DNA of 64,000 bases from Maritimibacter dapengensis (GTDB lineage Bacteria; Pseudomonadota; Alphaproteobacteria; Rhodobacterales; Rhodobacteraceae). Position numbers and translations under genes: made by a program. Below the pieces are notes generated by a model. It had not been told where the DNA came from and did not search any database. It saw only the letters and a program-made list of their open reading frames with translations. Every line of letters starts with the position of its first letter. Within the stretch, counting starts at the first letter, position 1. This document shows, piece after piece, positions 1 through 7,342 of the stretch. The stretch is taken from NCBI RefSeq assembly GCF_019218265.1, contig NZ_JAHUZE010000004.1:412001-476000 (forward strand), given 5' to 3'.

Positions 1-55
1 TATGACGCCGATTGGCGAAGTCGTAAGGGCGATAATCGGTCGGAGTGAACGGCAT
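1..55 (-). CDS. gcvP: Glycine dehydrogenase (decarboxylating) GcvP, N-terminal fragment cut by the window edge
   Basis: Only the first 18 codons lie in the window, reading leftwards from ATG at 55-53 (MPFTPTDYRPYDFANRRH). The stretch YDFANRRH is the usual amino-terminal signature of P-protein, the PLP enzyme that decarboxylates glycine and passes the aminomethyl group to the lipoyl arm of GcvH. Its place downstream of gcvT and gcvH on the same strand supports the call. The rest of the gene is outside the window, so nothing can be said about its integrity. Alternative identities are unlikely given the motif plus the context. Confidence 0.85.
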   Translation of the reverse strand, partial: MPFTPTDYRPYDFANRRH

Positions 56-66
56 GTCCGTATCCT

Positions 67-418
67 TCAATCGAGGTGTGTCACGACGTTTATGAGGTTC
101 CCCCCAAGTCGCGAAAGTAGAAGCGGCGAATTCCCCATGGATCACTCACCGGACCATTGGCCGGCAGGATCCCACGAGTTGATAGGCGGGCGAGCGTTCC
201 GCCGAAATTGTCGACTCCGACCTAAATGTTGGCAAATCCGGGTCTGTTGCATTCTCAGACGCCGTATGCATTTCGACGGTCAGATTGGAGCTTGTTTGTA
301 GCGAAGCGATCCACCCCAGTTCATGGACCAAGTCGTTGTCGAACACTTCTGAATAGAACTGGGCGAGCCCCATCGGGGCCGACGCGGACAGATTGGGAAC
401 GATACGGACGACTGTCAT
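67..418 (-). pseudogene. VOC (glyoxalase/bleomycin-resistance fold) family gene, broken by two frameshifts
   Basis: Reading leftwards from ATG 418, the protein begins MTVVRIVPNL, then QFYSEVFDNDLV and HELGWIASL, the usual opening of small vicinal-oxygen-chelate (VOC) proteins of about 115 residues. After the codons for PDLPTF (near 230) the family sequence continues only in another frame, giving VGVDNFGGTLARL, GPVSDPWGIRRFYFRD and LGG. A second shift, near the G run at about 95-100, is needed to read NLINVVTHLD and the stop at 69-67. The un-shifted frame stops at 148-146 after 90 residues of unrelated sequence. I infer a recently decayed gene, since codons on both sides of the lesions are still recognisable. 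Sequencing error is the alternative, but two independent errors in 350 bases would be needed. Confidence 0.75.
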
Positions 419-634
419 TCCGTGACCTCGACGGCAGGTATTGCGAGTGAGGAGGCGAGGGTAGCCTCGTTCGGCACGCGGTCGATTCCGAGAGGTAAGT
501 TTGCGGAGGTAACTGACATCGTAGTTCTACCAGATACCGCGACATGAACACAGATCATCCGCATTGTTCCGCCCAGATCGCTTCCGGCACCGCCGCTACG
601 AACAGGTCGGCCCGGTCAGTTGGCCTCTCGTCTT
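419..634 (-). other. Intergenic stretch between gcvH and the VOC pseudogene
   Basis: No recognised gene. On the minus strand a 34-codon frame runs from ATG 519 to a TGA at 417-415 (starts MSVTSANLPL, ends VEVTE) and overlaps the VOC start as ATGA, so it could be a small coupled gene or the tail of something decayed. It has no clear ribosome site and I do not recognise it. Another minus-strand frame just after gcvH reads DLFVAAVPEAIWAEQCG and stops. The stretch may be eroding together with the VOC gene. Confidence 0.3.
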
Positions 635-994
635 TCACCCGATGAAGTCCTTGTAGGCTTTCTCGTCCATGTAGTCGTCCATCTGCTCCGGCTCTGAGGG
701 TTTGATCTTGAAGAACCAGGCGTCGCCTTCGGGGTCCTCGTTAACCTTGCTCGGCTCCTTTATTATTGCTTCGTTCACCTCCAAAATCTCGCCGTCCAAC
801 GGGGCTAGGATGTCGGAGGCGGCTTTCACGCTTTCTATCACCACTACCTCGTCATCTTTTGAAACTTCAGTGCCAGCTTCGGGCAATTCGACAAAGACGA
901 TGTCACCCAGTTGCTCGGCAGCATGGGCGGTTATTCCGACGGTTACGATTCCGTCCTCGTCCAAGAGCCATTCGTGTTCTTCCGTGTATTTCAT
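635..994 (-). CDS. gcvH: Glycine cleavage system H protein
   Basis: This 119-residue protein is of normal H-protein length. It carries the lipoylation motif ESVKAASDI with the lipoyl lysine at K57, preceded by the hallmark GDIVFVELPE around residues 30-39. The lipoyl arm shuttles the aminomethyl group from GcvP to GcvT and is reoxidised by lipoamide dehydrogenase. The ATG at 994 is 18 bases downstream of the gcvT stop, so the two are cotranscribed under the glycine riboswitch upstream of gcvT. The usual C-terminal DYMDEKAYKDFIG end is complete. The call is secure. Confidence 0.97.
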   Translation of the reverse strand: MKYTEEHEWLLDEDGIVTVGITAHAAEQLGDIVFVELPEAGTEVSKDDEVVVIESVKAASDILAPLDGEILEVNEAIIKEPSKVNEDPEGDAWFFKIKPSEPEQMDDYMDEKAYKDFIG

Positions 995-1012
995 CAGGTC
1001 AATCCTGTTTGT

Positions 1013-2116
1013 TCAGCGTTTGAAAGTAGCGGGGCGAAAAGGCATGGGCACGACAGACACCGGAAGTCGTTTTCCACGCACTTCGCCATAAAGGTGAGTT
1101 CCACGCGTGCTGTATTTCTGTGCAACGATACCCATAGATACGGGAGCACCGACGGAAGGGCCGAAGCCACCGGAAGTGACGACACCGATTTGGTCTCCGC
1201 CTTCGTTTGCCGTGAACAGCGCGACCTCACGGCGCATCGGTGCGCGGCCTTCCGGGGCAAGGCCGACCCTGCAGCGTTCGGCGCCGAGGACGAGAGCTGA
1301 GAGGATTTGTTCTTCGCCAGGAAAACCGCCAGCCCGTGCGCCACCTTTGCGTCGGACTTTCTGGATCGCCCAGGACAGCGAAGCCTCGACCGGATTCAGG
1401 CCTGCATCCATATCGCTTCCGTGTAGCGGCAGACCGGCTTCCAGCCGCAGGCTGTCACGCGCACCCAATCCTATCGGTTCAACCTGCTCATGCGACAGCA
1501 ATGCGCGGGCCAGGTCGTTGGCGTGTTCGTTCTTCACCGATATTTCGAACCCGTCATCGCCAGTGTACCCTGAGCGCGATATCCATAATGTGCCAAAATC
1601 GGTATCGAACGTGCCCATATCCATGAACCGCAGTCTGCTGGTATCCGGGGCGATCGTGCCGAGTACGTCTTCGGCGTCGGGCCCTTGCAGCGCGAGAAGC
1701 GCTCGGTCGTAGATCGGTTCCACGGCGTCGCCCAAATGTTTGCGGAGATATTTCGTGTCGGCTTCGGCATTCGCCGCGTTCACAATAAATAGGTAATGAT
1801 CACCGCGGTTGGTGAACATCAAATCGTCGATGATCCCGCCGTGGTCGTTGGTCAGAAACCCATAGCGCTGGCGACCTTCGGGCAGTGCCGCGACGTCCAC
1901 GGGCATCAGGGCTTCGAGCGCCTCGGCCCCTGCACGCACGATCAACTGACCCATATGGCTTACATCGAACAAACCCGCCGCCGCGCGGCAATGTAGGTGC
2001 TCTTTCATGACCCCCAACGGGTATTGCACGGGCATCTCCCAGCCAGCGAAATTCACCATCTTTCCGCCCAAGGCAAGATGCAGGTCTATGAGTGCAGTTT
2101 GCTTCAATTCCCCCAA
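1013..2116 (-). CDS. gcvT: Glycine cleavage system aminomethyltransferase (T protein)
   Basis: A 367-residue protein of standard length. It starts with the T-protein signature ALIDLHLALGGKMVNFAGWEMPVQY and continues FDVSHMGQ near residue 50, which belongs to the folate-binding N-terminal domain. It transfers the methylene group from aminomethyl-lipoyl GcvH to tetrahydrofolate and releases ammonia. The first gene of the operon, it begins about 85 bases downstream of the tandem glycine aptamers, so expression should rise with glycine. The C-terminal barrel domain ends VPMPFRPATFKR, a typical ending. Nothing looks damaged. Confidence 0.96.
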   Translation of the reverse strand: MGELKQTALIDLHLALGGKMVNFAGWEMPVQYPLGVMKEHLHCRAAAGLFDVSHMGQLIVRAGAEALEALMPVDVAALPEGRQRYGFLTNDHGGIIDDLMFTNRGDHYLFIVNAANAEADTKYLRKHLGDAVEPIYDRALLALQGPDAEDVLGTIAPDTSRLRFMDMGTFDTDFGTLWISRSGYTGDDGFEISVKNEHANDLARALLSHEQVEPIGLGARDSLRLEAGLPLHGSDMDAGLNPVEASLSWAIQKVRRKGGARAGGFPGEEQILSALVLGAERCRVGLAPEGRAPMRREVALFTANEGGDQIGVVTSGGFGPSVGAPVSMGIVAQKYSTRGTHLYGEVRGKRLPVSVVPMPFRPATFKR

Positions 2117-2202
2117 GGTCGGCTCCCGGCAACTTCGATTCTACCGGGTCGCCCCCGGCATCAAAAGGGCATTCGTGCATCACGCGCGCGCCCTACGATG
2201 CC

Positions 2203-2349
2203 CCCTCTGTCCGTTCGCCTGAGATCGTTATCCCTTCGGCGGGCGCTCCTGCGCCACTCTCCAGAGTCCCTGACCCGCGCGGTCCTTTTGCCTGAGAGTT
2301 TTCCGGGGCGGTTGCTCCTTCGGCACCGATCGAGGGATCGGATTCTCCC
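2203..2349 (-). promoter_or_regulatory. Tandem glycine riboswitch upstream of gcvT
   Basis: Two aptamer-like copies lie head to tail on the minus strand. The first (about 2349 to 2278) has GGGAGAATC, GTGCCGAAGGAGCAA and CTCTCAGGCAAAAGGACC. The second (about 2270 to 2203) has GGAGAGTGGC, GCCGAAGGGATAA and CTCAGGCGAACGGACAGAG. These are the conserved blocks of the glycine riboswitch class, which usually works as a cooperative pair that turns on gcv operons when glycine is abundant. The spacing to the gcvT start, about 85 bases, leaves room for an expression platform. I did not fold it computationally. Confidence 0.93.
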
Positions 2350-2431
2350 AACGCGGTTATCGGCACGGTAGTCGGGCCAACCGTAGGACACAAGACTTGC
2401 TATTCCGGGCGTTGGCGCAAACATTTGTACC

Positions 2432-2998
2432 ATGCCCGATCCGTACTTTTTTGGCTATGGTTCGCTTGTGAACCGACGCACTCACACCTATCCGAACTCG
2501 CATGCCGCGCGGGTGACGGGCTGGCGCAGAGCATGGCGAAAAAACGCGGCGCTTGACCGTTGCGTACTTTCGGTGGTGCCAGCGCCCGAAGATTATGTCG
2601 ATGGGCTGATTGCGTCTGTGCCCGGATCAGATTGGGCCGCACTCGATGAACGCGAACGTCATTATTTGCGCCACGATGTTAGCCAAATGGTGCGTTACCC
2701 AATCGATAAAGCGCTAGACGTGGCCTTGTATGCCACGGACCCGCAGGTGTTTCTAAATCCCACTGAGGATGACATCGTTCTCCTGACTTACATCGACGTC
2801 GTGGTGCAGGGCTTACTCGCCGAATTCGGGCCGGTCGGGGTAGACCATTTTTTCGAGGCGACCCAAGGGTGGGAAATAACCGTGCTCGACGATCGTACTG
2901 CACCGATCTATCCACGGCATCAGAAACTCGTTGCCGAAGAAACCGCTCTCGTCGACGCTTGGATCTCACGCTTGGAGTTACGTGTCATCGGCCCGTGA
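2432..2998 (+). CDS. Gamma-glutamylcyclotransferase family protein
   Basis: The 188-residue protein begins MPDPYFFGYGSLVN; the FGYGSL strand-loop is the diagnostic substrate-binding motif of the GGCT fold. The segment LDERERHYLR near residue 75 fits the region that carries the catalytic glutamate. Members release 5-oxoproline from gamma-glutamyl peptides or related amides, often in glutathione turnover. The gene is divergent from gcvT and is followed 135 bases later by a strong terminator hairpin. The exact substrate cannot be told from sequence. No signal peptide is present, so it is probably cytoplasmic. Confidence 0.75.
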   Translation: MPDPYFFGYGSLVNRRTHTYPNSHAARVTGWRRAWRKNAALDRCVLSVVPAPEDYVDGLIASVPGSDWAALDERERHYLRHDVSQMVRYPIDKALDVALYATDPQVFLNPTEDDIVLLTYIDVVVQGLLAEFGPVGVDHFFEATQGWEITVLDDRTAPIYPRHQKLVAEETALVDAWISRLELRVIGP

Positions 2999-3132
2999 TG
3001 GGTCGGTGTCTCGTTGTCACGAAATGGAATCACAGCCCGGCTAGCGTGCCGATATCCGCGATTCCCGACCCTTCCCCTGGGTCCGCGGATGGCGCGCCTG
3101 TCCCTACCGATTCCTTTGCGCGCATTTTCTTC

Positions 3133-3163
3133 GCCCCCGGGTTTTACCGGGGGCACTTTTTTT
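3133..3163 (+). terminator. Rho-independent terminator between the GGCT gene and ilvE
   Basis: An 8-bp perfect stem (GCCCCCGG at 3133-3140 with CCGGGGGC at 3147-3154) encloses a six-base loop and is followed by AC and seven Ts. This is a textbook intrinsic terminator on the plus strand. It ends 60 bases before the aminotransferase start, so it either terminates the GGCT transcript or acts as a leader attenuator for ilvE. Confidence 0.85.
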
Positions 3164-3223
3164 GCCTTCTGGTCACCACTCCCGATCGCGCCTAGGGTCC
3201 GCCGGAAGCCAAGGGAGGAATGC

Positions 3224-4084
3224 ATGGCAACCGGTACCAATCTACGGACCTATTTCGACGGCACGTGGCACGAGGGCGACATACCGGTGATGAGAGCCGG
3301 CGATCACGGCGCATGGCTTGGCACGACCGTTTTCGATGGCGCGCGCTACGTCGACGGGATGGCGCCAGACCTCGACGCGCATCTGTCGCGGGTGAACAGA
3401 TCCGCAGAAGCCCTGATGATCAAACCGACGATGTCGTTGGATCAGTTACTCGAAATAACATGGGAGGGTCTGTCTCTTTTTCCAAAGGACGCCGCTGTTT
3501 ACATTCGGCCGATGTACTGGGGGATCGACGGCGGCTATCTCGGCATTCTGCCAGAACAGTCCGCGACGGGATTCGCCGTGTCACTCGAAGAAATCCCGAT
3601 GGCCGCGCAAGACGCCGCTATGACACTCACAACCACCCGGTTTCGCCGTCCCGTGATCGAAGACGCGGTGGTGAACGCGAAAGCAGGATGCCTTTACCCC
3701 AACAACGCGCGAATGCTGGCCGAGGCGCGCGCAAAGGGGTTCTCCAACGCGCTCGTCGCGGACGCGCTGGGCAACGTGGCCGAGACTGCTTCGGCCAATG
3801 TCTTCATGGTTCGCGACGGAGAGGTTTTTACGCCGGTGGCCAACGGCACATTCCTTTCCGGTATTACGCGTGCGCGCCATATCTCGAATTTGCGGGCCGA
3901 CGGTGTGACTGTGCACGAAACGGTTCTGAGCTTCGACGATTTCCGTGAGGCGGATGAGGTGTTCCTGTCCGGCAACCTGAATAAAGTCACGCCAGTAACC
4001 GAATTCGACGGCACGATGTATCAGATTGGTCCGATCACGCGCAGAGTGCGCGAACTTTATTGGGACTGGGCAATGTCGAATTGA
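3224..4084 (+). CDS. ilvE: Branched-chain amino acid aminotransferase (class IV PLP enzyme)
   Basis: 286 residues from the ATG at 3224, chosen because AAGGGAGGA lies just upstream; an open frame continues further upstream but without family sequence. The start YFDGTWHEGDIPVMRAGDHGAWLG, the region RPVIEDAVVNAKAGCLYPNNAR with the likely PLP lysine at K153, and GNVAETASANVF are class IV aminotransferase blocks. It should interconvert branched-chain amino acids and their 2-oxo acids, using glutamate as amino donor. It is shorter than typical 300-310 residue IlvE proteins, and D-amino acid aminotransferase or aminodeoxychorismate lyase relatives cannot be fully excluded. It appears monocistronic. 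Confidence 0.82.
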   Translation: MATGTNLRTYFDGTWHEGDIPVMRAGDHGAWLGTTVFDGARYVDGMAPDLDAHLSRVNRSAEALMIKPTMSLDQLLEITWEGLSLFPKDAAVYIRPMYWGIDGGYLGILPEQSATGFAVSLEEIPMAAQDAAMTLTTTRFRRPVIEDAVVNAKAGCLYPNNARMLAEARAKGFSNALVADALGNVAETASANVFMVRDGEVFTPVANGTFLSGITRARHISNLRADGVTVHETVLSFDDFREADEVFLSGNLNKVTPVTEFDGTMYQIGPITRRVRELYWDWAMSN

Positions 4085-4256
4085 ACACACCTTGAGCGCG
4101 CATTCTCTAGAGCAATTAAGTACGGCTGTGGGTGTTGCCCCAAGTACCAAACTGCGATGCTCCTCAACCTCTCGCTAAGGTACTTCCGACACGATGAAGG
4201 GCTGTTGCGCGAATTTCGGGCGTCATCCATGATGCGTCGTTGAGAGGAGAGCTCTT

Positions 4257-4712
4257 ATGCGCAAATTTCTAGTGGTGCTCGATGACAGTCGTGAATGCCT
4301 GAACGCGATGCGATTCGCCGCCATGCGCGCCGCTAACACAGGAGGCGGTGTCGAAATACTGTCGATCATACCGCCGGAAGAGTTCAATCATTGGCTCGGC
4401 GTTGGAGCCGTCATGCGCGAAGAGGCCCGTGAGCGGATAGAGGCGCATTTCGAGGTCTTCGCAAAGTGGATGCGCGACAAACAGGGGATTGATCCCGAAC
4501 TGGTCATCCGAGAAGGTGAAGCGGTCGACGAACTGCTAGCCCAGGTTCGAGACGATGCCGATATCGGTGTCGTAGTGCTTGGCGCTGGGGCAGGAAAAAA
4601 GGGTCCGGGTCCACTTGTGACCGCGCTGACGAAAGCGTCCGCAAACCTTCCCGTCCCTCTCACCATCGTTCCGGGCGAGATGTCAAAAGAGCGTTTGGAA
4701 AGTATCACCTGA
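4257..4712 (+). CDS. Universal stress protein (UspA domain)
   Basis: A single 151-residue Usp domain. It starts MRKFLVVLDDSRECLNAMRFA, the first strand plus the nucleotide-contacting aspartate, and ends with the ATP-binding G-2X-G-9X-G-like segment LGAGAGKKGPGPLVTALTK around residues 108-126. ATP-binding Usp proteins respond to starvation and redox stress, but the cellular role here is unknown. A GAGAGGAGAG-like Shine-Dalgarno precedes the ATG. The 3' end overlaps the convergent exporter gene by eight bases. In related bacteria a Usp gene often lies close to the Nfu gene, as here. Confidence 0.88.
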   Translation: MRKFLVVLDDSRECLNAMRFAAMRAANTGGGVEILSIIPPEEFNHWLGVGAVMREEARERIEAHFEVFAKWMRDKQGIDPELVIREGEAVDELLAQVRDDADIGVVVLGAGAGKKGPGPLVTALTKASANLPVPLTIVPGEMSKERLESIT

Positions 4713-5595
4713 TCCGGGGCGTGGCCGGCTTGCGGCTTCGACCCCTGACCAACGCGACGACGTTGGACACTGCCAATGCAGAGATGACGACCGCACCACC
4801 GATCAGCGCCCAGACGCCGGGGTTTTCGCCGACGACCAGCCATGCGAGCAACGGCGCAAACACGCTTTCAACCAAGAGCAATAGCGCGACTTCGGCTGAA
4901 GGCAGGTACCTTGGCCCGATCGCCAGAAGCGCCGTGGAAAGCACGATAAAGAAACCGCCATGCAGAGCGACCCAGATCCAATCGTCCGATGGAACAGAGA
5001 AAGGGGAAGAGAAGGGCAGTAGCACCAAAGCTGCAGCCAGCATTCCGGGGGCGATGGCCGGGACCACGGAAATTGGTCTGAGACTTCGCGCAATCGTCAG
5101 CGCGATCGAAAAAACGACGACAAGTCCCATCGCAATAAGGTCACCGAGAAAGGACGCACCTTCCGTCTCTCCTGAGCCATACGCGATGATCCCTATTCCT
5201 ATTGGCACCACCGCCATCGTGACGAGCGTGCGCCTTGCCAAAGTTTCGCCAAGAGCCACTCTGGAAAACAACGCAGCAACGATTGGCATCGCGGCGAGGA
5301 TGAATACGACATTCGCTATCGAGGTGTGCGATACAGCGATTACAAATAGCGTTCCCGCCGCGCCGGAGCAGGCAGCATATACCCAGACCCGCACACCTGG
5401 CGCAAAGGTCTCGCGAAAAACGTTTGGTCCACCCCATATGAGAAGCGCGACGCCGGTCACGGTACCTGTCAGAAGTGCCTTCCAGAACGCCACTGTCACA
5501 CCATCGGTAGCGATCAGTCGCACCATCAAGCTGTCAGGCAGAATGAACAACACTCCTGCGAAAGTAATGAGAAGGCCCTTGACGTGATCGCTCAT
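4705..5595 (-). CDS. DMT superfamily (EamA) permease
   Basis: 296 residues with about ten hydrophobic segments in two repeats, the EamA/DMT arrangement. The first repeat starts GLLITFAGVLFILPDSLMVRLI and contains AFWKALLTG; the second contains FFIVLSTALLAIGPRYLPSAEVALLLLVESVFAPLLAW, where the ALLLLVESVF block is characteristic. A small-molecule or amino-acid exporter is likely, with an unknown substrate. The basic tail GRSRKP should be cytoplasmic. Transcribed alone, convergent with the Usp gene and divergent from Nfu. Confidence 0.85.
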   Translation of the reverse strand: MSDHVKGLLITFAGVLFILPDSLMVRLIATDGVTVAFWKALLTGTVTGVALLIWGGPNVFRETFAPGVRVWVYAACSGAAGTLFVIAVSHTSIANVVFILAAMPIVAALFSRVALGETLARRTLVTMAVVPIGIGIIAYGSGETEGASFLGDLIAMGLVVVFSIALTIARSLRPISVVPAIAPGMLAAALVLLPFSSPFSVPSDDWIWVALHGGFFIVLSTALLAIGPRYLPSAEVALLLLVESVFAPLLAWLVVGENPGVWALIGGAVVISALAVSNVVALVRGRSRKPATPRIR

Positions 5596-5645
5596 GCCTC
5601 CACAAACCGTGACCGACAGTACGGAGCAAGTCTTTTCCGCTCTCC

Positions 5646-5674
5646 TTGACTTGGAATCATTCCAAGCTCATATG
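5646..5674 (+). promoter_or_regulatory. Promoter of the Nfu operon with a 17-bp palindromic operator in its spacer
   Basis: A -35-like TTGACT (5646-5651) and a -10-like CATATG (5669-5674) are separated by exactly 17 bases. Across the end of the -35 box and most of the spacer lies CTTGGAATCATTCCAAG (5650-5666), symmetric except for its central base. The dyad is built like the iron-control elements bound by Irr/Fur-family repressors of alphaproteobacteria (arms ending GAAT and ATTC), which would make sense for an iron-sulfur scaffold gene. The binding protein is an inference. Confidence 0.6.
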
Positions 5675-5700
5675 GGTAACAACAGAAAGGTTGATCCCAG

Positions 5701-6258
5701 ATGTTTATTCAGACCGAATCCACGCCCAACCCGGCGACGCTGAAATTTCTCCCCGGCCAGACCGTTCTCGAGGCTGGCACAGCAGATTTTCCTAACGCGG
5801 ATACCGCGAAGAAATCTCCCCTCGCAGGGCGCATCTTCGCGGTTGAGGGCGTGTCGGGTGTGTTTCTCGGAAACGACTTCGTGACAGTGACGAAATCCGA
5901 AGAAGTGGACTGGGATCACGTGAAGCCCGCCATTCTTGGCGCCATCATGGAGCATTTCCAGTCGGGAGCCGCGGCGATTGAAGGCGAAAGCCAAGCTGCA
6001 CATGCCGAGCATGATGGGCCAGATGCCGAAATCGTTGGGCAGATCAAGGACCTTCTGGATACGCGCGTGCGCCCGGCAGTGGCGCAGGATGGCGGCGACA
6101 TCACCTTCCACGGTTTCGAACGCGGCGTCGTGTATCTCCATATGCAGGGTGCTTGCGCGGGCTGCCCGTCCTCGACCCTGACACTCAAGATGGGAATCGA
6201 GAACTTGCTGAAGCATTACATTCCCGAAGTGACCGAGGTACGCCCGGTTGCGGTCTGA
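5701..6258 (+). CDS. Nfu-type iron-sulfur cluster scaffold protein (NifU-like)
   Basis: 185 residues in two parts. The N-terminal Nfu_N domain (MFIQTESTPNPATLKFLPGQ, about 1-90) is joined by an acidic linker to a NifU-like C-terminal domain with CAGCPSS; C152 and C155 are the cluster ligands. Such proteins carry 4Fe-4S clusters to apo-enzymes. It is the first gene of an apparent operon with tsaB and rimI, overlapping tsaB by 11 bases. An iron-responsive operator candidate sits in its promoter. Length and motif are normal for the alphaproteobacterial and mitochondrial NFU1 type. Confidence 0.93.
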   Translation: MFIQTESTPNPATLKFLPGQTVLEAGTADFPNADTAKKSPLAGRIFAVEGVSGVFLGNDFVTVTKSEEVDWDHVKPAILGAIMEHFQSGAAAIEGESQAAHAEHDGPDAEIVGQIKDLLDTRVRPAVAQDGGDITFHGFERGVVYLHMQGACAGCPSSTLTLKMGIENLLKHYIPEVTEVRPVAV

Positions 6259-6841
6259 CCCGGCTATTTTGGCGTTTGATACATCGGCCGCGCATTGCGC
6301 GGCCGCTTTGCTTGTGGCCGGCGAAGTGGTTACTCGATCAGAGGACATGGCGCGCGGGCAGGCCGAACACCTATTGCCGTTAATAGAAGCGACTCTCTCC
6401 GACTGCGATCGCCACTGGTCCGAACTCGATGCCATCGCGGTCGGAGTAGGTCCCGGCAATTTCACCGGAATTCGCATCGCCGTCGCCGCCGCGCGCGGGC
6501 TCGCGCTTGGGCTGTCGAAGCCTGCCATAGGTATCTCCTCGCTCGAAGCACAGGCATTCGGTACGCCGCGGCCATGCCTTTCTGTCGTAGATGGGAAACG
6601 CGGAATGGCCTACGTACAGGAATTTGATGGCGGGAGTCCGCAACTCATGGCGTGGGAGGATGTCCCTGACAGCCGGCCGAATGCAGGCACGCTCGAGCCG
6701 GAACGGCTTGTCGCCTGTATCGCTCGGCTCGCGGCGCAGCGACTTGCCGACACGTCGGATCACAAACGCCCGGCACCGTTATATATCCGAAGCGCGGACG
6801 CTGCCCCTGCTTCGGATCAACCTCCGAAGATCCTGCGATGA
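6248..6841 (+). CDS. tsaB: tRNA threonylcarbamoyladenosine biosynthesis protein TsaB
   Basis: 197 residues beginning ILAFDTSAAHCAAAL with HLLPLIEATL and the signature GVGPGNFTGIRIAVAAARGLALG. These mark TsaB, the pseudo-ATPase partner of TsaD in making t6A37 on ANN-decoding tRNAs. The frame opens at TTG 6248, inside the end of the Nfu gene, and no ATG or GTG precedes the conserved region, so a TTG start with translational coupling is the best reading. The 3' end overlaps rimI as ATGA. It lies in the familiar tsaB-rimI pair. Confidence 0.92.
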   Translation: MRSDPAILAFDTSAAHCAAALLVAGEVVTRSEDMARGQAEHLLPLIEATLSDCDRHWSELDAIAVGVGPGNFTGIRIAVAAARGLALGLSKPAIGISSLEAQAFGTPRPCLSVVDGKRGMAYVQEFDGGSPQLMAWEDVPDSRPNAGTLEPERLVACIARLAAQRLADTSDHKRPAPLYIRSADAAPASDQPPKILR

Positions 6842-7251
6842 CACCGGACATCTTGGCCGAAATCTATCGCGCTGCATTTCCGAGTTCGCGCCCCTGGTCC
6901 GCTGACGAAATCGTATCCCTGATCCAGCCGCCCGGTTTCGTGGTCACAGCGCCGGGCGGCTTTGCGATCGGTCGAAGCGCGCAGGGAGAGGCAGAGCTCA
7001 TCACAATGGCCGTCGAACCAGCGTCTCAAGGACAGGGTGTCGGTCGGTCCCTTCTGTCGGAATTCGAGCGCGCGGTTGGGGTCGAAAAACTTTTTCTCGA
7101 AGTTGCGGCCGACAACATACCTGCGCTCGCACTCTATCGAGGCAGCGGCTGGTTCGAAACGGGTCGACGCAAAGACTATTACACTCGGCTTGATGGACAG
7201 CCCTGTGACGCGGTCACGATGTCAAAGACGCTCCATCCGCATTCGGTCTGA
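6838..7251 (+). CDS. rimI: GNAT acetyltransferase, RimI type
   Basis: 137 residues of the GNAT fold. The acetyl-CoA pyrophosphate loop is EPASQGQGVGRSLL (Q/R-x-x-G-x-G/A pattern, residues about 60-75), followed by FLEVAADNIPALALYRGSGWFETGRRKDYY, where the N-x-x-A-x-x-L-Y segment and the terminal YY are typical of RimI. RimI acetylates the N-terminal alanine of ribosomal protein S18. The ATG overlaps the tsaB stop, so the two are coupled. Broader N-acetyltransferase activity is possible. Confidence 0.87.
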   Translation: MTPDILAEIYRAAFPSSRPWSADEIVSLIQPPGFVVTAPGGFAIGRSAQGEAELITMAVEPASQGQGVGRSLLSEFERAVGVEKLFLEVAADNIPALALYRGSGWFETGRRKDYYTRLDGQPCDAVTMSKTLHPHSV

Positions 7252-7342
7252 AAGCCCTCATACCGGCGGCGCGGCAGTTTCTTCCTCTGGCATCCTGACC
7301 TTTACGCCGTTTAGGGTGGGCCAACGTTTAGAGGAGATGAAA

